The notes beneath the pieces are model-generated. The model was not told where the DNA came from, searched no databases, and saw only the letters and a program-made list of their open reading frames with translations. From Thalassobius sp050633445 (lineage in GTDB: Bacteria; Pseudomonadota; Alphaproteobacteria; Rhodobacterales; Rhodobacteraceae): DNA of 64,000 nucleotides. This document shows, in pieces, positions 25,517 to 34,230 of this stretch. Each line of letters begins with the position of its first letter. Within the stretch, counting starts at the first letter, position 1. A program made the translations under genes and the position numbers. The stretch lies in assembly GCA_050633445.1 (NCBI GenBank), contig JBOEGN010000030.1, forward strand, positions 23,743 through 87,742, written 5' to 3'.

Positions 25517-26500
25517 TCAGGATTGTGGGGCGGACAGAAGTTTCGACAGATGACGCAGGCGCGCGTTCCCCAGCAGCGTGACGCCATGCGCTGCAGCCAG
25601 GGTGACCAGGGTTTTCGCCGGCTCCTCGATCAGTGGACGTTTGGACAGCGCCAGGCTGGCATGGGCCATTTTACGGGCAGTTGTCCCGTCCAGATCACTC
25701 ACCGCGCGCCGCGCCAAATAGCGGAGCTGATAGGCCCGTGCTGCCGGTTCGTGCTGTGCAAACAAGGTCGGGTTCAAGGGGCGCAGTTTGTCCATCACAC
25801 GTTCCCAACTTGCCAATTGGCGCTCGGTATTTGCGGACAACCCGCCGGGATTGACGCGATAATGGGTCAGCGCGCCGGGCACGCCCTCGATTTGCCAATC
25901 AGTGGTCAGGGCCAGCCGCAGCCAGCATTCGATATCCTCGGATTGACGAAAGGTTTCGTCGAACACCCAGTCGCGCTGTTTTTCCGACGCGGGGCGATAG
26001 GCCAGTTGTTCCAGCGCGCCACGCCGCATCACCGCCGCCGAGCCATTGCCAACAGGATTACGCTTCATCACATGCGCGGCGGTGATCCCGTTCAGACGCG
26101 GGCGCTGGGCATGGCGGGTACGTTCTCCATTCGCGGTGATCAGCAAAGATCCCGAATAGCTGAGCCCGATCGACGGGTCAGCCTCCAGATGGGCGATATG
26201 CGTGGCCAGCTTGTCCTGTTGCCACAGGTCGTCGGCATCGCAAAAGCCGATGAATTCGCCCCGCGCGGCATGGATGCCGGAATTGCGCGCGCCGGCCAGA
26301 CCTCGATTGGCCTGCTGGACCAGACGGATGCCGGGGTGGCGGGCGTATTTATGCGCCATTTCAGTGGTTTGATCGGTCGAGCCATCGTCAACGATGATAA
26401 TCTCGGAATCGCGAAAACTTTGGGTTGTCAGGGTCGCCATGGTCTGGGGCAGAGTGCGCGTGGCGTTAAAGGCGGGAACGATGATGGATGCTTTGGGCAT
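25517..26500 (-). CDS. Glycosyltransferase family 2
   Basis: A 327-residue GT-A glycosyltransferase starting MPKASIIVPAFNATRTLPQT, with the nucleotide-binding IIIVDDGSTDQT and the metal-binding DXD region GFCDADDLW. A later SEDIECWLRLAL block fits the ED catalytic base motif. The ATG at 26500 follows CAGGAGC; upstream in-frame starts lack a site. The close paralogue 14 bases upstream suggests duplication and later divergence. Confidence 0.88.
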   Translation of the reverse strand: MPKASIIVPAFNATRTLPQTMATLTTQSFRDSEIIIVDDGSTDQTTEMAHKYARHPGIRLVQQANRGLAGARNSGIHAARGEFIGFCDADDLWQQDKLATHIAHLEADPSIGLSYSGSLLITANGERTRHAQRPRLNGITAAHVMKRNPVGNGSAAVMRRGALEQLAYRPASEKQRDWVFDETFRQSEDIECWLRLALTTDWQIEGVPGALTHYRVNPGGLSANTERQLASWERVMDKLRPLNPTLFAQHEPAARAYQLRYLARRAVSDLDGTTARKMAHASLALSKRPLIEEPAKTLVTLAAAHGVTLLGNARLRHLSKLLSAPQS

Positions 26501-26514
26501 GGGGGGCTCCTGAA

Positions 26515-27438
26515 TTAATGGCTGAATAACGCGCGGCGCATGGGCGAGGGCAGGACAAGTGCGGCGCAGGCCCCGACAGCGGTCAAAACTCCGCGTTTGG
26601 CGGGCGAGCAAAAGGCGCGAGGGTCCAAAGACAGGCCGCGTAGGGTCAGACGGGCGGCCTCGGTCTTGCCCAGATCCAACCGCAAGGCACGGCGCGCCAA
26701 ATACCGGAAATACACGGCCTCGACCGCGCGCGTGGGGCGATATCCGAACCGTTTGGCGGTTTGCAAAGCAACATCGCGGCTGGCCTGCATCGCGGGCAGA
26801 TCCGAGGACAACCCGCCACCCGAGGTACGATACCAGACCTGTAGGCTGTCCAGTCCCTGCACACAGGCGCCGCTGCCGACGATGCGGATCAGAAACTCCA
26901 GATCCTCGTTATGGCTCATTTGCGGATCAAACCCGCCCGCACGGGCAAAGACATGGCGGCGGATGGTTAGGTTTGACAGGGTGCAGATCGGGTTTTCTGC
27001 CATCAGCATCTCGACCGTAACAGGGGTCTGGGGCACCGTTGAAAATGTCCGCGCATCGTTTGAGGCATGACGGAAGAACGCGATTTGCCCAAAGGTGGCA
27101 TCCACCCGCGGATCGGCCAGAGCCTCGTTAATCTCGGCCAATTTGGTGTGGGACCACAGATCGTCAGCGTCGCAAAAGGCCAGAACCTCGCCCGTGGCCA
27201 GATCGAGGGCCCCGTGATTTCGGGCGTCACTGGGCCCCTTGCCGGGATTGCGGACCAGGCGGATACGGGGGTCGTTTCGCTCCCAGCATTCCACAACCTG
27301 ACGGGTGCCATCGGTCGAACCATCGTCGATCACGAACGCCTCCCATTGGGTATGAAGCTGTGCGGTGATCGTCGCCAGCGTATCGCCAATGGTGTCAGCG
27401 GCATTGTAGGCGGGGATGATGATGGAGAACTGGGTCAT
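26515..27438 (-). CDS. Glycosyltransferase family 2
   Basis: A 307-residue GT-A enzyme beginning MTQFSIIIPAYNAADTIGDT, with VIDDGSTDGT, AFCDADDLW (DXD) and NEDLEFLIRIVG (catalytic base region). It is similar to the next gene along its whole length, including the C-terminal YFRYLARRAL block that is YQLRYLARRAV there. It starts three bases after the flippase stop, so it is coupled to it. Donor and acceptor sugars cannot be read from sequence. Confidence 0.88.
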   Translation of the reverse strand: MTQFSIIIPAYNAADTIGDTLATITAQLHTQWEAFVIDDGSTDGTRQVVECWERNDPRIRLVRNPGKGPSDARNHGALDLATGEVLAFCDADDLWSHTKLAEINEALADPRVDATFGQIAFFRHASNDARTFSTVPQTPVTVEMLMAENPICTLSNLTIRRHVFARAGGFDPQMSHNEDLEFLIRIVGSGACVQGLDSLQVWYRTSGGGLSSDLPAMQASRDVALQTAKRFGYRPTRAVEAVYFRYLARRALRLDLGKTEAARLTLRGLSLDPRAFCSPAKRGVLTAVGACAALVLPSPMRRALFSH

Positions 27439-27441
27439 GGG

Positions 27442-28680
27442 TCAAACTCGCACTGTTGGGGAAAGAAAAGCGAAGGACAGGGCCGGGCGCGATGCGATCA
27501 GCAGGATCACAAAGCTGACAAGCGTGTATCCGGTGGCAATAGCGACCAGCCCGTGCGGGGCCATTGCCACCGTGTTGACGATCAGCGCGACGGTCAGGAT
27601 CGCGGTGACGGTGAACTCTTTTTGCGGCTGACCATTGGCGCGCAGCCACCCGGCAGCGGCGGTCCACAGCAAGGCAGGGATTGCAGCCAGACACAGGATC
27701 GAGACGACCTGCGCATGTTCAGCCCAGCCCGCACCCAGCAGCAGCGGGACATAGAACGGGGCCAGTGCGGCTTGCAGCAGCACGATCGGAGTGATCACGG
27801 CCATGCTCATAACAATGGACTGACGCAAAGCTGTGGCGCGATCCTGCGCGGCGCATAGATGTGGGAACAGCACTGTTGCAAACGCGACCGAGAAGGAGCT
27901 GGCGATGCTGAGGCCAGCGTTGAAGGCCATGAAGTAGATGCCCAAAGCCTCGGCCCCCAGCAGCATCCCGACGATCAGCTTGTCTGCCTGCATCCGCAAG
28001 GCTTTGACGACCTCGACCCCAAGCACCGCCCAGCCGAACCGGATAAACGGCGCGACAGGTGCGGGGCGGATGGCGCGATCACGTTGCCAGGGCGTCAGGC
28101 GACGCATGGCGATCAGCCAATAGGGCGCTGTCAAAAGCCGCGGCAGGATCAGCGCCAGCGCCGAGGGCCAGACCAGCGCCAATCCGACAGACAGGATATT
28201 CGCGACCACAACCTGACTGCCCGCGATTGTAGCGGTTTGACGCAGTTTGCCCTGACGCATGGCCAAGCCAGCCTGTACCAAACCGCCGGGCATGAACAGA
28301 TATTCGCCTGCCAGCAGCAGGATCAGGATGGGAATAATGGGGTCCGCTCCGCCCAGCCAGAATGCCAGCGCAACAAGGCTTTGCAGAGTAAACAGACCCA
28401 AGCACCAGGCCCAGAATAACCGGTGCGCGGTGGCACATGTGGCCTGAAGCGTGTCGTCACTGGCCGCGATGATCCGTTGGATAACGCCATTTTCGGTCAG
28501 CGCCTTCAGAATATCAGCCGAGGCCAGCGCGGTCGCGGCCAGGCCAATTTGCAGCGGGTCCATCCGATGCGCGATGACCACCACGACGAACAGGCGCGAG
28601 CCTTTGGCCGCGGCCTCGGACGCGCCATATGCGGCCAGATTGCGGGCCAAAGAGCCAAGAGTTGCCGTGTGATCGGTCAT
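27442..28680 (-). CDS. Polysaccharide flippase (Wzx-like, MOP superfamily)
   Basis: A 412-residue inner-membrane protein with about 12 hydrophobic segments and few charged loops, in the style of lipopolysaccharide/exopolysaccharide flippases. It would move the lipid-linked repeat unit to the periplasmic face for polymerisation by the Wzy-like protein encoded at 38117-39427. It is the first gene of the glycosyltransferase operon, divergent from the wza-like gene across 244 bases that hold motif copy S1. Confidence 0.8.
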   Translation of the reverse strand: MTDHTATLGSLARNLAAYGASEAAAKGSRLFVVVVIAHRMDPLQIGLAATALASADILKALTENGVIQRIIAASDDTLQATCATAHRLFWAWCLGLFTLQSLVALAFWLGGADPIIPILILLLAGEYLFMPGGLVQAGLAMRQGKLRQTATIAGSQVVVANILSVGLALVWPSALALILPRLLTAPYWLIAMRRLTPWQRDRAIRPAPVAPFIRFGWAVLGVEVVKALRMQADKLIVGMLLGAEALGIYFMAFNAGLSIASSFSVAFATVLFPHLCAAQDRATALRQSIVMSMAVITPIVLLQAALAPFYVPLLLGAGWAEHAQVVSILCLAAIPALLWTAAAGWLRANGQPQKEFTVTAILTVALIVNTVAMAPHGLVAIATGYTLVSFVILLIASRPALSFAFLSPTVRV

Positions 28681-28785
28681 GGTTAATGTGATCCAGAAAT
28701 GGTTTCGTTCTCCTTAAGATAGAAGCATTGCAGCGCCGTTGGGACTGCGCCGATGGGGGGCTGGGATGGGCGTTGGCATGGGGGC

Positions 28786-28807
28786 ATATCCGCATGGGTA
28801 GGGCAGC
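28786..28807 (+). promoter_or_regulatory. EPS-locus shared motif, copy S1
   Basis: ATATCCGCATGGGTAGGGCAGC, in the divergent region between the flippase and Wza-like genes. Starting at ATCC it matches copy S3 at 13 of 20 positions, including ATCCG, GG and TAGG. The following CTATCC and TGGC also occur after copy S2 on the + strand. Proposed binding site of the LuxR-type response regulator encoded at 35914. Confidence 0.5.
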
Positions 28808-28924
28808 TATCCTCTGGCGGGCGGGATTGTGGAGCAGACCGGCCCACAGCTTGTTGCCAATGCGCCCAGCCGACGCGTAAGGTGCATTGAGTATTTGAAG
28901 AACAAAGAAAGAGTTGGGTCGGGC

Positions 28925-30136
28925 ATGAACGGTCGCGTGATGCGAGCTTTGGTAGGAGGTGCGGTTTTGGGGATCGGGGGATGTGCGGCCAGTGTGCAGC
29001 CCGACAACATCGAGCCCGTCGCCGAAGGACGTGCCTATCAGGCGCAATATCGCGCGCCTGCCGTCAAAGTGCCCGAACCACCTGTGCTTGTGTCCGCCAG
29101 GATGAATGCCGAACGTTGTAAGCCGCCGCAGGGGGATGGCGCGGGTCGGGGCAAAGGCGCGCCGCTGGAAGCCTTGTTGGGGGAACGGCTGTCGCGCAAT
29201 GATCTGGTCGATGTGCGCGTGGACGATGATGATGTATTGAACGGTCAATATGTCGTGTCGCGCGATGGGACGCTGAAATTGCCGTTTCTCGATCCGATTC
29301 CTGCGCAGGGGCGTCGTGTTGATGAGGTTGAGGCTGAACTGGGGCATGCCTTGATCGAGGAAGGGTTTTATGACGTGTTGCCGCGCTTGTCGGTGCGGGT
29401 GACGGATTTCGCTTCGGTCTCGGTTGGCGTTGCGGGGTCTGTTTTCGAAGCTCATGCGGTTGAGGTCGGGGGCACCCCCGGCGATCAGGTGGATAGCGCG
29501 CGGCAGGCGGCTCTTGGGTCATCAACCGAGGCGCGCAACCTGTCCGCGGCGGTCCGCGCGGCGGGGGGTATTCGCCCCGATGCCGATCTGTCTGCGGTCC
29601 AGCTTTGGCGGGGCGGAGAGCGCCACGTCTTGGATTTGCGAGACCTGTTCGATGGTCATGACAGTGTCGATGTCATGTTACTGGCCGGGGACAAAATCCA
29701 TGTGCCCAGTCGCGAGTGTTTCCAGGATGATCTGATGCGGCCTGGCCCGCTAAGCCCGCCGGGTGTCAGCCTGTTCCTGTCCAATCTGACGCAGCCTGCG
29801 ACGGGCAATGCGCCCTCGGCCATTGGGCGGGAGGTGCGCGAGGTGCCCTATGGCACGCGCTATGTTCAGGCGGTTGTGGATGCCAATTGTGTGGGTGGAG
29901 CGCGGGCGACCAGCGCTCGGCGCTCGGCTATTTTGGTGTCGCGAAACCCGATGAGCGGGATCTCGACCGTGATCGAGCGAGAGATCGAGCCGCTGCTGCG
30001 CCGTGCGGACCGGGATGACTATGATCCGTATGTGCTGCCCGGTGACGCCGTTGCGTGCTACGATAGCGATGTCACCAATATTGCCGAGGTCGGGCGGGTG
30101 CTGGGAATCGTCGGCGCTGCGTTTCTACTGGATTGA
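28925..30136 (+). CDS. Wza-like outer-membrane polysaccharide export lipoprotein
   Basis: A 403-residue secreted protein. The N-terminus ALVGGAVLGIGGCAAS contains a lipobox with Cys20, so it should be lipidated. A polysaccharide-export domain follows (NDLVDVRVDDDDVLNGQYVV, then LKLPFLDPIPAQGR) with SLBB-type repeats behind it (SVGVAGSVFEAHAVEVGGTP, LAGDKIHVP). This fits the outer-membrane channel that secretes Wzy-dependent polysaccharide. It stands alone on the + strand, ends 12 bases from the convergent sensor kinase, and has motif S1 upstream. Confidence 0.85.
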   Translation: MNGRVMRALVGGAVLGIGGCAASVQPDNIEPVAEGRAYQAQYRAPAVKVPEPPVLVSARMNAERCKPPQGDGAGRGKGAPLEALLGERLSRNDLVDVRVDDDDVLNGQYVVSRDGTLKLPFLDPIPAQGRRVDEVEAELGHALIEEGFYDVLPRLSVRVTDFASVSVGVAGSVFEAHAVEVGGTPGDQVDSARQAALGSSTEARNLSAAVRAAGGIRPDADLSAVQLWRGGERHVLDLRDLFDGHDSVDVMLLAGDKIHVPSRECFQDDLMRPGPLSPPGVSLFLSNLTQPATGNAPSAIGREVREVPYGTRYVQAVVDANCVGGARATSARRSAILVSRNPMSGISTVIEREIEPLLRRADRDDYDPYVLPGDAVACYDSDVTNIAEVGRVLGIVGAAFLLD

Positions 30137-30148
30137 TCTTGTGCAGAT

Positions 30149-32662
30149 CTAACCCGTTGTAATCATTTCTGGATCATGTTCAGACCATATGGCCTGGGCA
30201 GTCTTTATCCGGGCGGTCAGCTTGCCCAGTTGATCCGGTGAATTTGCGGCCTGTTCGATTTGAACTAGGGCATCACGCAAGTCCAGCTGGCCAAAGGCGG
30301 CGGCGCTGCCAGCGACCTTGTGACAGCGCGCGGCGATCTCATTCGTGTCGTCGGGCGTCGTGCCGAGCCAGGCCATCAGGCTGTCCGCCTCGTCAATAAA
30401 ACGGGATTTGAGGGCGGCCAGAACGTCGTCTTCGGGATCGGTCTGAGACGTAGAAACCGGCTGGGGCACCGGCGCGCGTCGGGCTGCGTTTAGCACGGCA
30501 TCCAGCTCCTCTCGTTGTAAAGGTTTGCCCAGAAAACCGGTCATTCCGGCGTCCACGATTTGGCCGCGGACCTCGGGCAGGACATTCGCGGACAAGGCGA
30601 CGATGGGGCTGAGATGAGAGGGACCATCCTCGTCGCGGATACGGCGGCACGCCTCCAGCCCGTCCATCACGGGCATGCTGATATCCATCAGGATCAGGTC
30701 AAACCTCTGCGTGCCCGCCATGTGAACCCCGTCCAATCCATTCGTAGCCGTACGGACTTGGTGACCCTTTTTCTGCAACAATTCGCAGACAAGATGCAGG
30801 TTGATTTCGTTGTCTTCGACCACCAGAATCTCCAACGGGGCGCGGTCATTCGTGGCTTGTTTGGATTGCATTTCCGGCGCGGGGCGAGAGGTTTCGACAA
30901 AGGGCAAGCGGACCCAGAAAACGCTGCCTTCTCCGGTCTCGCTTTCGACGCCCAGTGTGCCGCCCATCGCCTCGACCAGGCGGCGGACGATGCCCAGCCC
31001 CAGACCTGTGCCCCCTGCTGAACGCTGAAACGAGGTATCAACGGTTTGAAAATCCTCGAAAATTCTCTCTTGATCTGCGGGCGAGATGCCGATGCCTGTG
31101 TCGATAATGCGGAATTCAACTTCGACTGACTGATCGCCAAGGTTGCGATACAGCCGCTCGGCCTCGATCGAGATTTTGCCGCCTTCGGTGAATTTTATTG
31201 CATTGCCAACAAGGTTCAGCAGGACTTGTTGCAAGCGTGCGGCATCCGTCATCACCCAATCCACCGAGGGCCCGATCCAGCCGCGTTCCAGCCGATTGCC
31301 ATTCGCTTCGGCATAGCCGGACTGACCGTCCACGATATCTTGCAGCAGGGTGCCCAGATGGGTGGGGCTTTCGTCGGGGGCGATCTGGCCAGATTCAAAA
31401 CGCGCGATGTCCAGAACAGTGTCCACATGGCGCATCAATTGCTTGGCTGAAATCGACATGTTGGCCGCATAGCGTTCCTGTTGACGGGTCAGGCGGGTGT
31501 CTTCGAGCAGCGACAGATTCCCCAGCACACCATTCAGTGGCGTACGGATTTCGTGGGTCATGACGGCCAGGAAATCCGCCTTAGCCTTCTCTCCGGCCAG
31601 GGCACGGTCGCGGGCCTCGACCAGCTCTTGCTCGGCAGCGACCTGGGCCGAGATATCCCGCATGAAACCGATTACGATCATGTCATCGCCGTCACCTGCG
31701 GCTTCGAGCGCCAGTTCCACCGGGAAAACTTCGCCTGATTTGCGCATCCCTTCGAGTTTCACCCGGCCATGGCCGACCACGCGATGGGCGCCACCGTCCA
31801 TCATGCGTTTCATGCCGGCGGTATGCGCATCACGCAGATGCGGAGGGATAACAACATCTGCCAAGGATTTGCCCAGCACCTCGTCGAGGGTATAGCCAAA
31901 CACCTTTTCAGCCGAGGCATTATATTCCACGATCCGCCCCTGACGATCCGAAACGATCACGGCATCCAACGACGCGGTAACGATAGAATTCAGGCGGGTA
32001 TGCGCGATTTGCAGCGCCATCCGGCTGCGCTGACTTTGACGGCCGACTCGGTGAGAATAATAGGCCAGCAATGCCAGCGCCGCGATCAAAGAGGTCGTCA
32101 CCAGAGCCAGACGTTTCAGCGAGATCGCGATGGATTCCCGACGTTCATCCGACTGAGACGCGAAGTAATAGAGCCCCGAATTGGCGATCCGCCGCACAGT
32201 GTCACGCAGGTTTTCAGCGTCTTGTTCCAGCGTGATGACGCGGGCTCGATCCGCAGATTCCAGTGCATCAATCAGCCCAACATGGGTGTTCAGATATTGC
32301 CGCGCTGCCCCCAGCGAACGGGTGAAGTCCGAGTTCTGTCGCAGCCCGTCATACAGACGGCCCGACTCCAACGTGACAATGCGGCTGTAAAACACGTCAA
32401 ACGCCCGGCGGATGGCGCGGGCGTCCAGCGCGGGGCTGAGCAGGTTTTCCTCTAGCACATGGTGGAATTCCATGAACTCCACCTCGGCCTGCGCCAGCGT
32501 CCATTGCACGTTATCCGAGTTCGCCGTTTCCAGCAGGCGCAGATCGCGTGTCACGGCCTGGCTGAGCGAGATGATCGCCAGAATACACAGCGCCGAAACA
32601 GTCAGCAAAACGGTAAAGCCTTGCCGCCGTAAGGTGCGGGCGCCTTTGATTGCGATGCTCAT
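30149..32662 (-). CDS. Hybrid sensor histidine kinase (PAS-HisKA-HATPase-REC-Hpt)
   Basis: An 837-residue BarA-like hybrid kinase. Two membrane segments (about 17-36 and 184-203) bracket a helical periplasmic domain of some 145 residues without a recognisable ligand-binding motif. A PAS domain follows (220-340), then HisKA with His370 in VMTHEIRTPLNG, an ATPase domain (Asn487; DTGIGI; GGTGLGLGIV), a receiver with Asp660 (LILMDISMPVMDG) and a C-terminal Hpt domain with His781 in ARCHKVAGSAAAFG. The last phosphoryl acceptor would be a separate regulator, most simply the LuxR-type one at 35914. It starts 22 bases after the molybdopterin-fold gene and is probably co-transcribed with it. Confidence 0.92.
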   Translation of the reverse strand: MSIAIKGARTLRRQGFTVLLTVSALCILAIISLSQAVTRDLRLLETANSDNVQWTLAQAEVEFMEFHHVLEENLLSPALDARAIRRAFDVFYSRIVTLESGRLYDGLRQNSDFTRSLGAARQYLNTHVGLIDALESADRARVITLEQDAENLRDTVRRIANSGLYYFASQSDERRESIAISLKRLALVTTSLIAALALLAYYSHRVGRQSQRSRMALQIAHTRLNSIVTASLDAVIVSDRQGRIVEYNASAEKVFGYTLDEVLGKSLADVVIPPHLRDAHTAGMKRMMDGGAHRVVGHGRVKLEGMRKSGEVFPVELALEAAGDGDDMIVIGFMRDISAQVAAEQELVEARDRALAGEKAKADFLAVMTHEIRTPLNGVLGNLSLLEDTRLTRQQERYAANMSISAKQLMRHVDTVLDIARFESGQIAPDESPTHLGTLLQDIVDGQSGYAEANGNRLERGWIGPSVDWVMTDAARLQQVLLNLVGNAIKFTEGGKISIEAERLYRNLGDQSVEVEFRIIDTGIGISPADQERIFEDFQTVDTSFQRSAGGTGLGLGIVRRLVEAMGGTLGVESETGEGSVFWVRLPFVETSRPAPEMQSKQATNDRAPLEILVVEDNEINLHLVCELLQKKGHQVRTATNGLDGVHMAGTQRFDLILMDISMPVMDGLEACRRIRDEDGPSHLSPIVALSANVLPEVRGQIVDAGMTGFLGKPLQREELDAVLNAARRAPVPQPVSTSQTDPEDDVLAALKSRFIDEADSLMAWLGTTPDDTNEIAARCHKVAGSAAAFGQLDLRDALVQIEQAANSPDQLGKLTARIKTAQAIWSEHDPEMITTG

Positions 32663-32684
32663 CTGCGCCTCTTTCGTGGGGGCT

Positions 32685-33191
32685 CTAGTTCACGATTTCA
32701 ATCCGGTCCAATTGCCAGATACTGCGAGAGTACACCACTTCGGTGCGAAATCGAGGGTCAGAATCGTAAGGGTAAACAACCCAAAGTGGCCCCTTGTCGC
32801 GTACCGACATTGCGGCTCCGTTCAGCTCGTAGGCAATAATCGGACCGCCATCTTGGGCATCGCTGACGGGAATCTGGACCTCGTAGGCGTTGATCGCGAT
32901 CGAGCGGAGGGTTTTGCCGTCTGCGCCAAGCTCTTGCATCAGCGCCTTTAGCGGGACGCCTTTGAATTGCTGCGGGCCGTTGGTCCAGATTGTGCTGGTT
33001 TCGAACGCGTCCGAGGGCAGGGCACGCAGCATATCCAGATCAAACTGGGCGGTTCCATCCGCATTGGTTTCGGTGATCGTACCCGAAACGGTCAGGATCA
33101 CCTCGCCCTGGGGGGTGGCCAAATCCGCCAGCGCGGGCAGGGCACAGGCGGACAAAAGGGCGGCAGCGGTCAAACGAATATGGGCAAGCAT
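32685..33191 (-). CDS. Periplasmic molybdopterin-fold protein without the metal cysteine, paired with the sensor kinase
   Basis: A 168-residue exported protein similar to the oxidoreductase molybdopterin-binding fold (LKALMQELGADGKTLRSIAI, then IIAYELNGAAM and GPLWVVYPYD). The signal peptide ends near ALPALA; LSAC within it could also be a lipobox. The mature sequence contains no cysteine, so it lacks the molybdenum ligand of sulfite-oxidase-type enzymes and is unlikely to be a redox enzyme. Its position directly before the hybrid kinase suggests a periplasmic sensory partner. ATG 33191 is chosen over TTG 33200 because AGAGA is at a suitable distance. Confidence 0.75.
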   Translation of the reverse strand: MLAHIRLTAAALLSACALPALADLATPQGEVILTVSGTITETNADGTAQFDLDMLRALPSDAFETSTIWTNGPQQFKGVPLKALMQELGADGKTLRSIAINAYEVQIPVSDAQDGGPIIAYELNGAAMSVRDKGPLWVVYPYDSDPRFRTEVVYSRSIWQLDRIEIVN

Positions 33192-33266
33192 TGGGGTCAA
33201 TCTCTGTGATCGTGTTGCGTTAAGAAGAGTATCGCACGGACAGCCACAAGACGCATCCGCGCCGAG

Positions 33267-33303
33267 GGATAGGCGCCTACCCGAACGGGTAGGTGTGCTA
33301 TCC
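33267..33303. promoter_or_regulatory. EPS-locus shared motif, copy S2 (extended palindrome)
   Basis: The core CCTACCCGAACGGGTAGG (33276-33293) is a perfect palindrome with 8-bp arms, and it is bracketed by GGATAG on the left and CTATCC on the right, giving a nested dyad. From position 33279 it matches copy S3 at 15 of 20 positions. It lies 76-110 bases upstream of the leftward molybdopterin-fold/kinase operon. Confidence 0.65.
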
Positions 33304-33320
33304 TTTGGCAGAGCGTGGGT

Positions 33321-34208
33321 TTATGCCGCTGCATTTTTCGGGGCCAGCAATGAGCGCAAGGCGGGGGTCACTCCGGCTGCCAATTCGGGGCGATCAAGGG
33401 CAAAAGCCACCGTGGCCTCGACATATCCCCGAACCGAGCCGCAATCATAGCGCTCGCCCTCAAAGGCCAATCCAGAGACGCCCACGCGCTCTACATCCGC
33501 ATTGATGGCGTCGGTCAGCTGGATCTCTCCGCCGGCGCCGGGCCCCTGATCGGCCAGCCTGTCGAAAATATCGGGCGTCAGGATATAGCGACCAATGACC
33601 GCCTGTGTCGAGGGCGCGATATCTGGGCGGGGTTTCTCGACCAGTCCACGGGCGCGCATCAGGTTGTCCTCAGAAGGATCACAATCCAACACGCCATAGG
33701 CGCTGACCTGCGCGCGGGGCACCTGCATCGTGGCCACCATATGTCCGCCGGTTTTGGCATGAGCCGCAACCATCTGAGACAGCGCAGGCACGCGGGCACG
33801 GATCACGTCATCGGGCAGGATCACGGCAAAGGGGTCGTCCCCCACCAATCTGCGGGCCAGGCTGACCGCATGACCCAACCCGCGCGGTCGGTCTTGGCGC
33901 AGGATCGTCATCGCGCTTTCGGCCATGCGGGTGGTGGCCAGACGGTTCAGAAGGTCGGTCTTGCCGCGTCGCTCCAGATCGTTTTCCAGCGCGGCTGCGG
34001 TGCAGAAATAATCCTCGAGCGCGGATTTTCCGGGGGCGCTGACAAATATGAACTCTTCGATGCCAGCGGCGCGGGCCTCGTCCACGGCGTATTGGATCAA
34101 GGGGCGATCGACCAGTGGCAGCATTTCTTTGGGGATGGATTTGGTGGCGGGCAGAAATCGGGTGCCCATGCCAGCGACGGGAAAGACAGCTTTGCGAATA
34201 TGAGACAT
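33321..34208 (-). CDS. galU: UTP-glucose-1-phosphate uridylyltransferase
   Basis: A 295-residue nucleotidyltransferase that makes UDP-glucose from UTP and glucose-1-phosphate. The N-terminal KAVFPVAGMGTRFLPATKSI (G-x-G-T-R-x-L-P signature) and PKEMLPLVDRPLIQYAVDEA are characteristic, as are AVILPDDVI, GLVEKP and the C-terminal RYDCGSVRGYVEA. It supplies the precursor for the polysaccharide assembled by neighbouring gene products. It begins 22 bases after the fusion glycosyltransferase stop on the same strand, so the two form an operon. Confidence 0.95.
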   Translation of the reverse strand: MSHIRKAVFPVAGMGTRFLPATKSIPKEMLPLVDRPLIQYAVDEARAAGIEEFIFVSAPGKSALEDYFCTAAALENDLERRGKTDLLNRLATTRMAESAMTILRQDRPRGLGHAVSLARRLVGDDPFAVILPDDVIRARVPALSQMVAAHAKTGGHMVATMQVPRAQVSAYGVLDCDPSEDNLMRARGLVEKPRPDIAPSTQAVIGRYILTPDIFDRLADQGPGAGGEIQLTDAINADVERVGVSGLAFEGERYDCGSVRGYVEATVAFALDRPELAAGVTPALRSLLAPKNAAA

Positions 34209-34230
34209 GACAGTGTCCTTTTGCTAAGAT

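Noticed and set aside
28688..28719. Possible RpoE promoter TGATCC...TAAGAT before the wza-like gene
   Set aside because: The spacer is 20 bases (19 to an alternative -10), whereas both promoters at 23067-23149 have 18. Kept only as a weak possibility.
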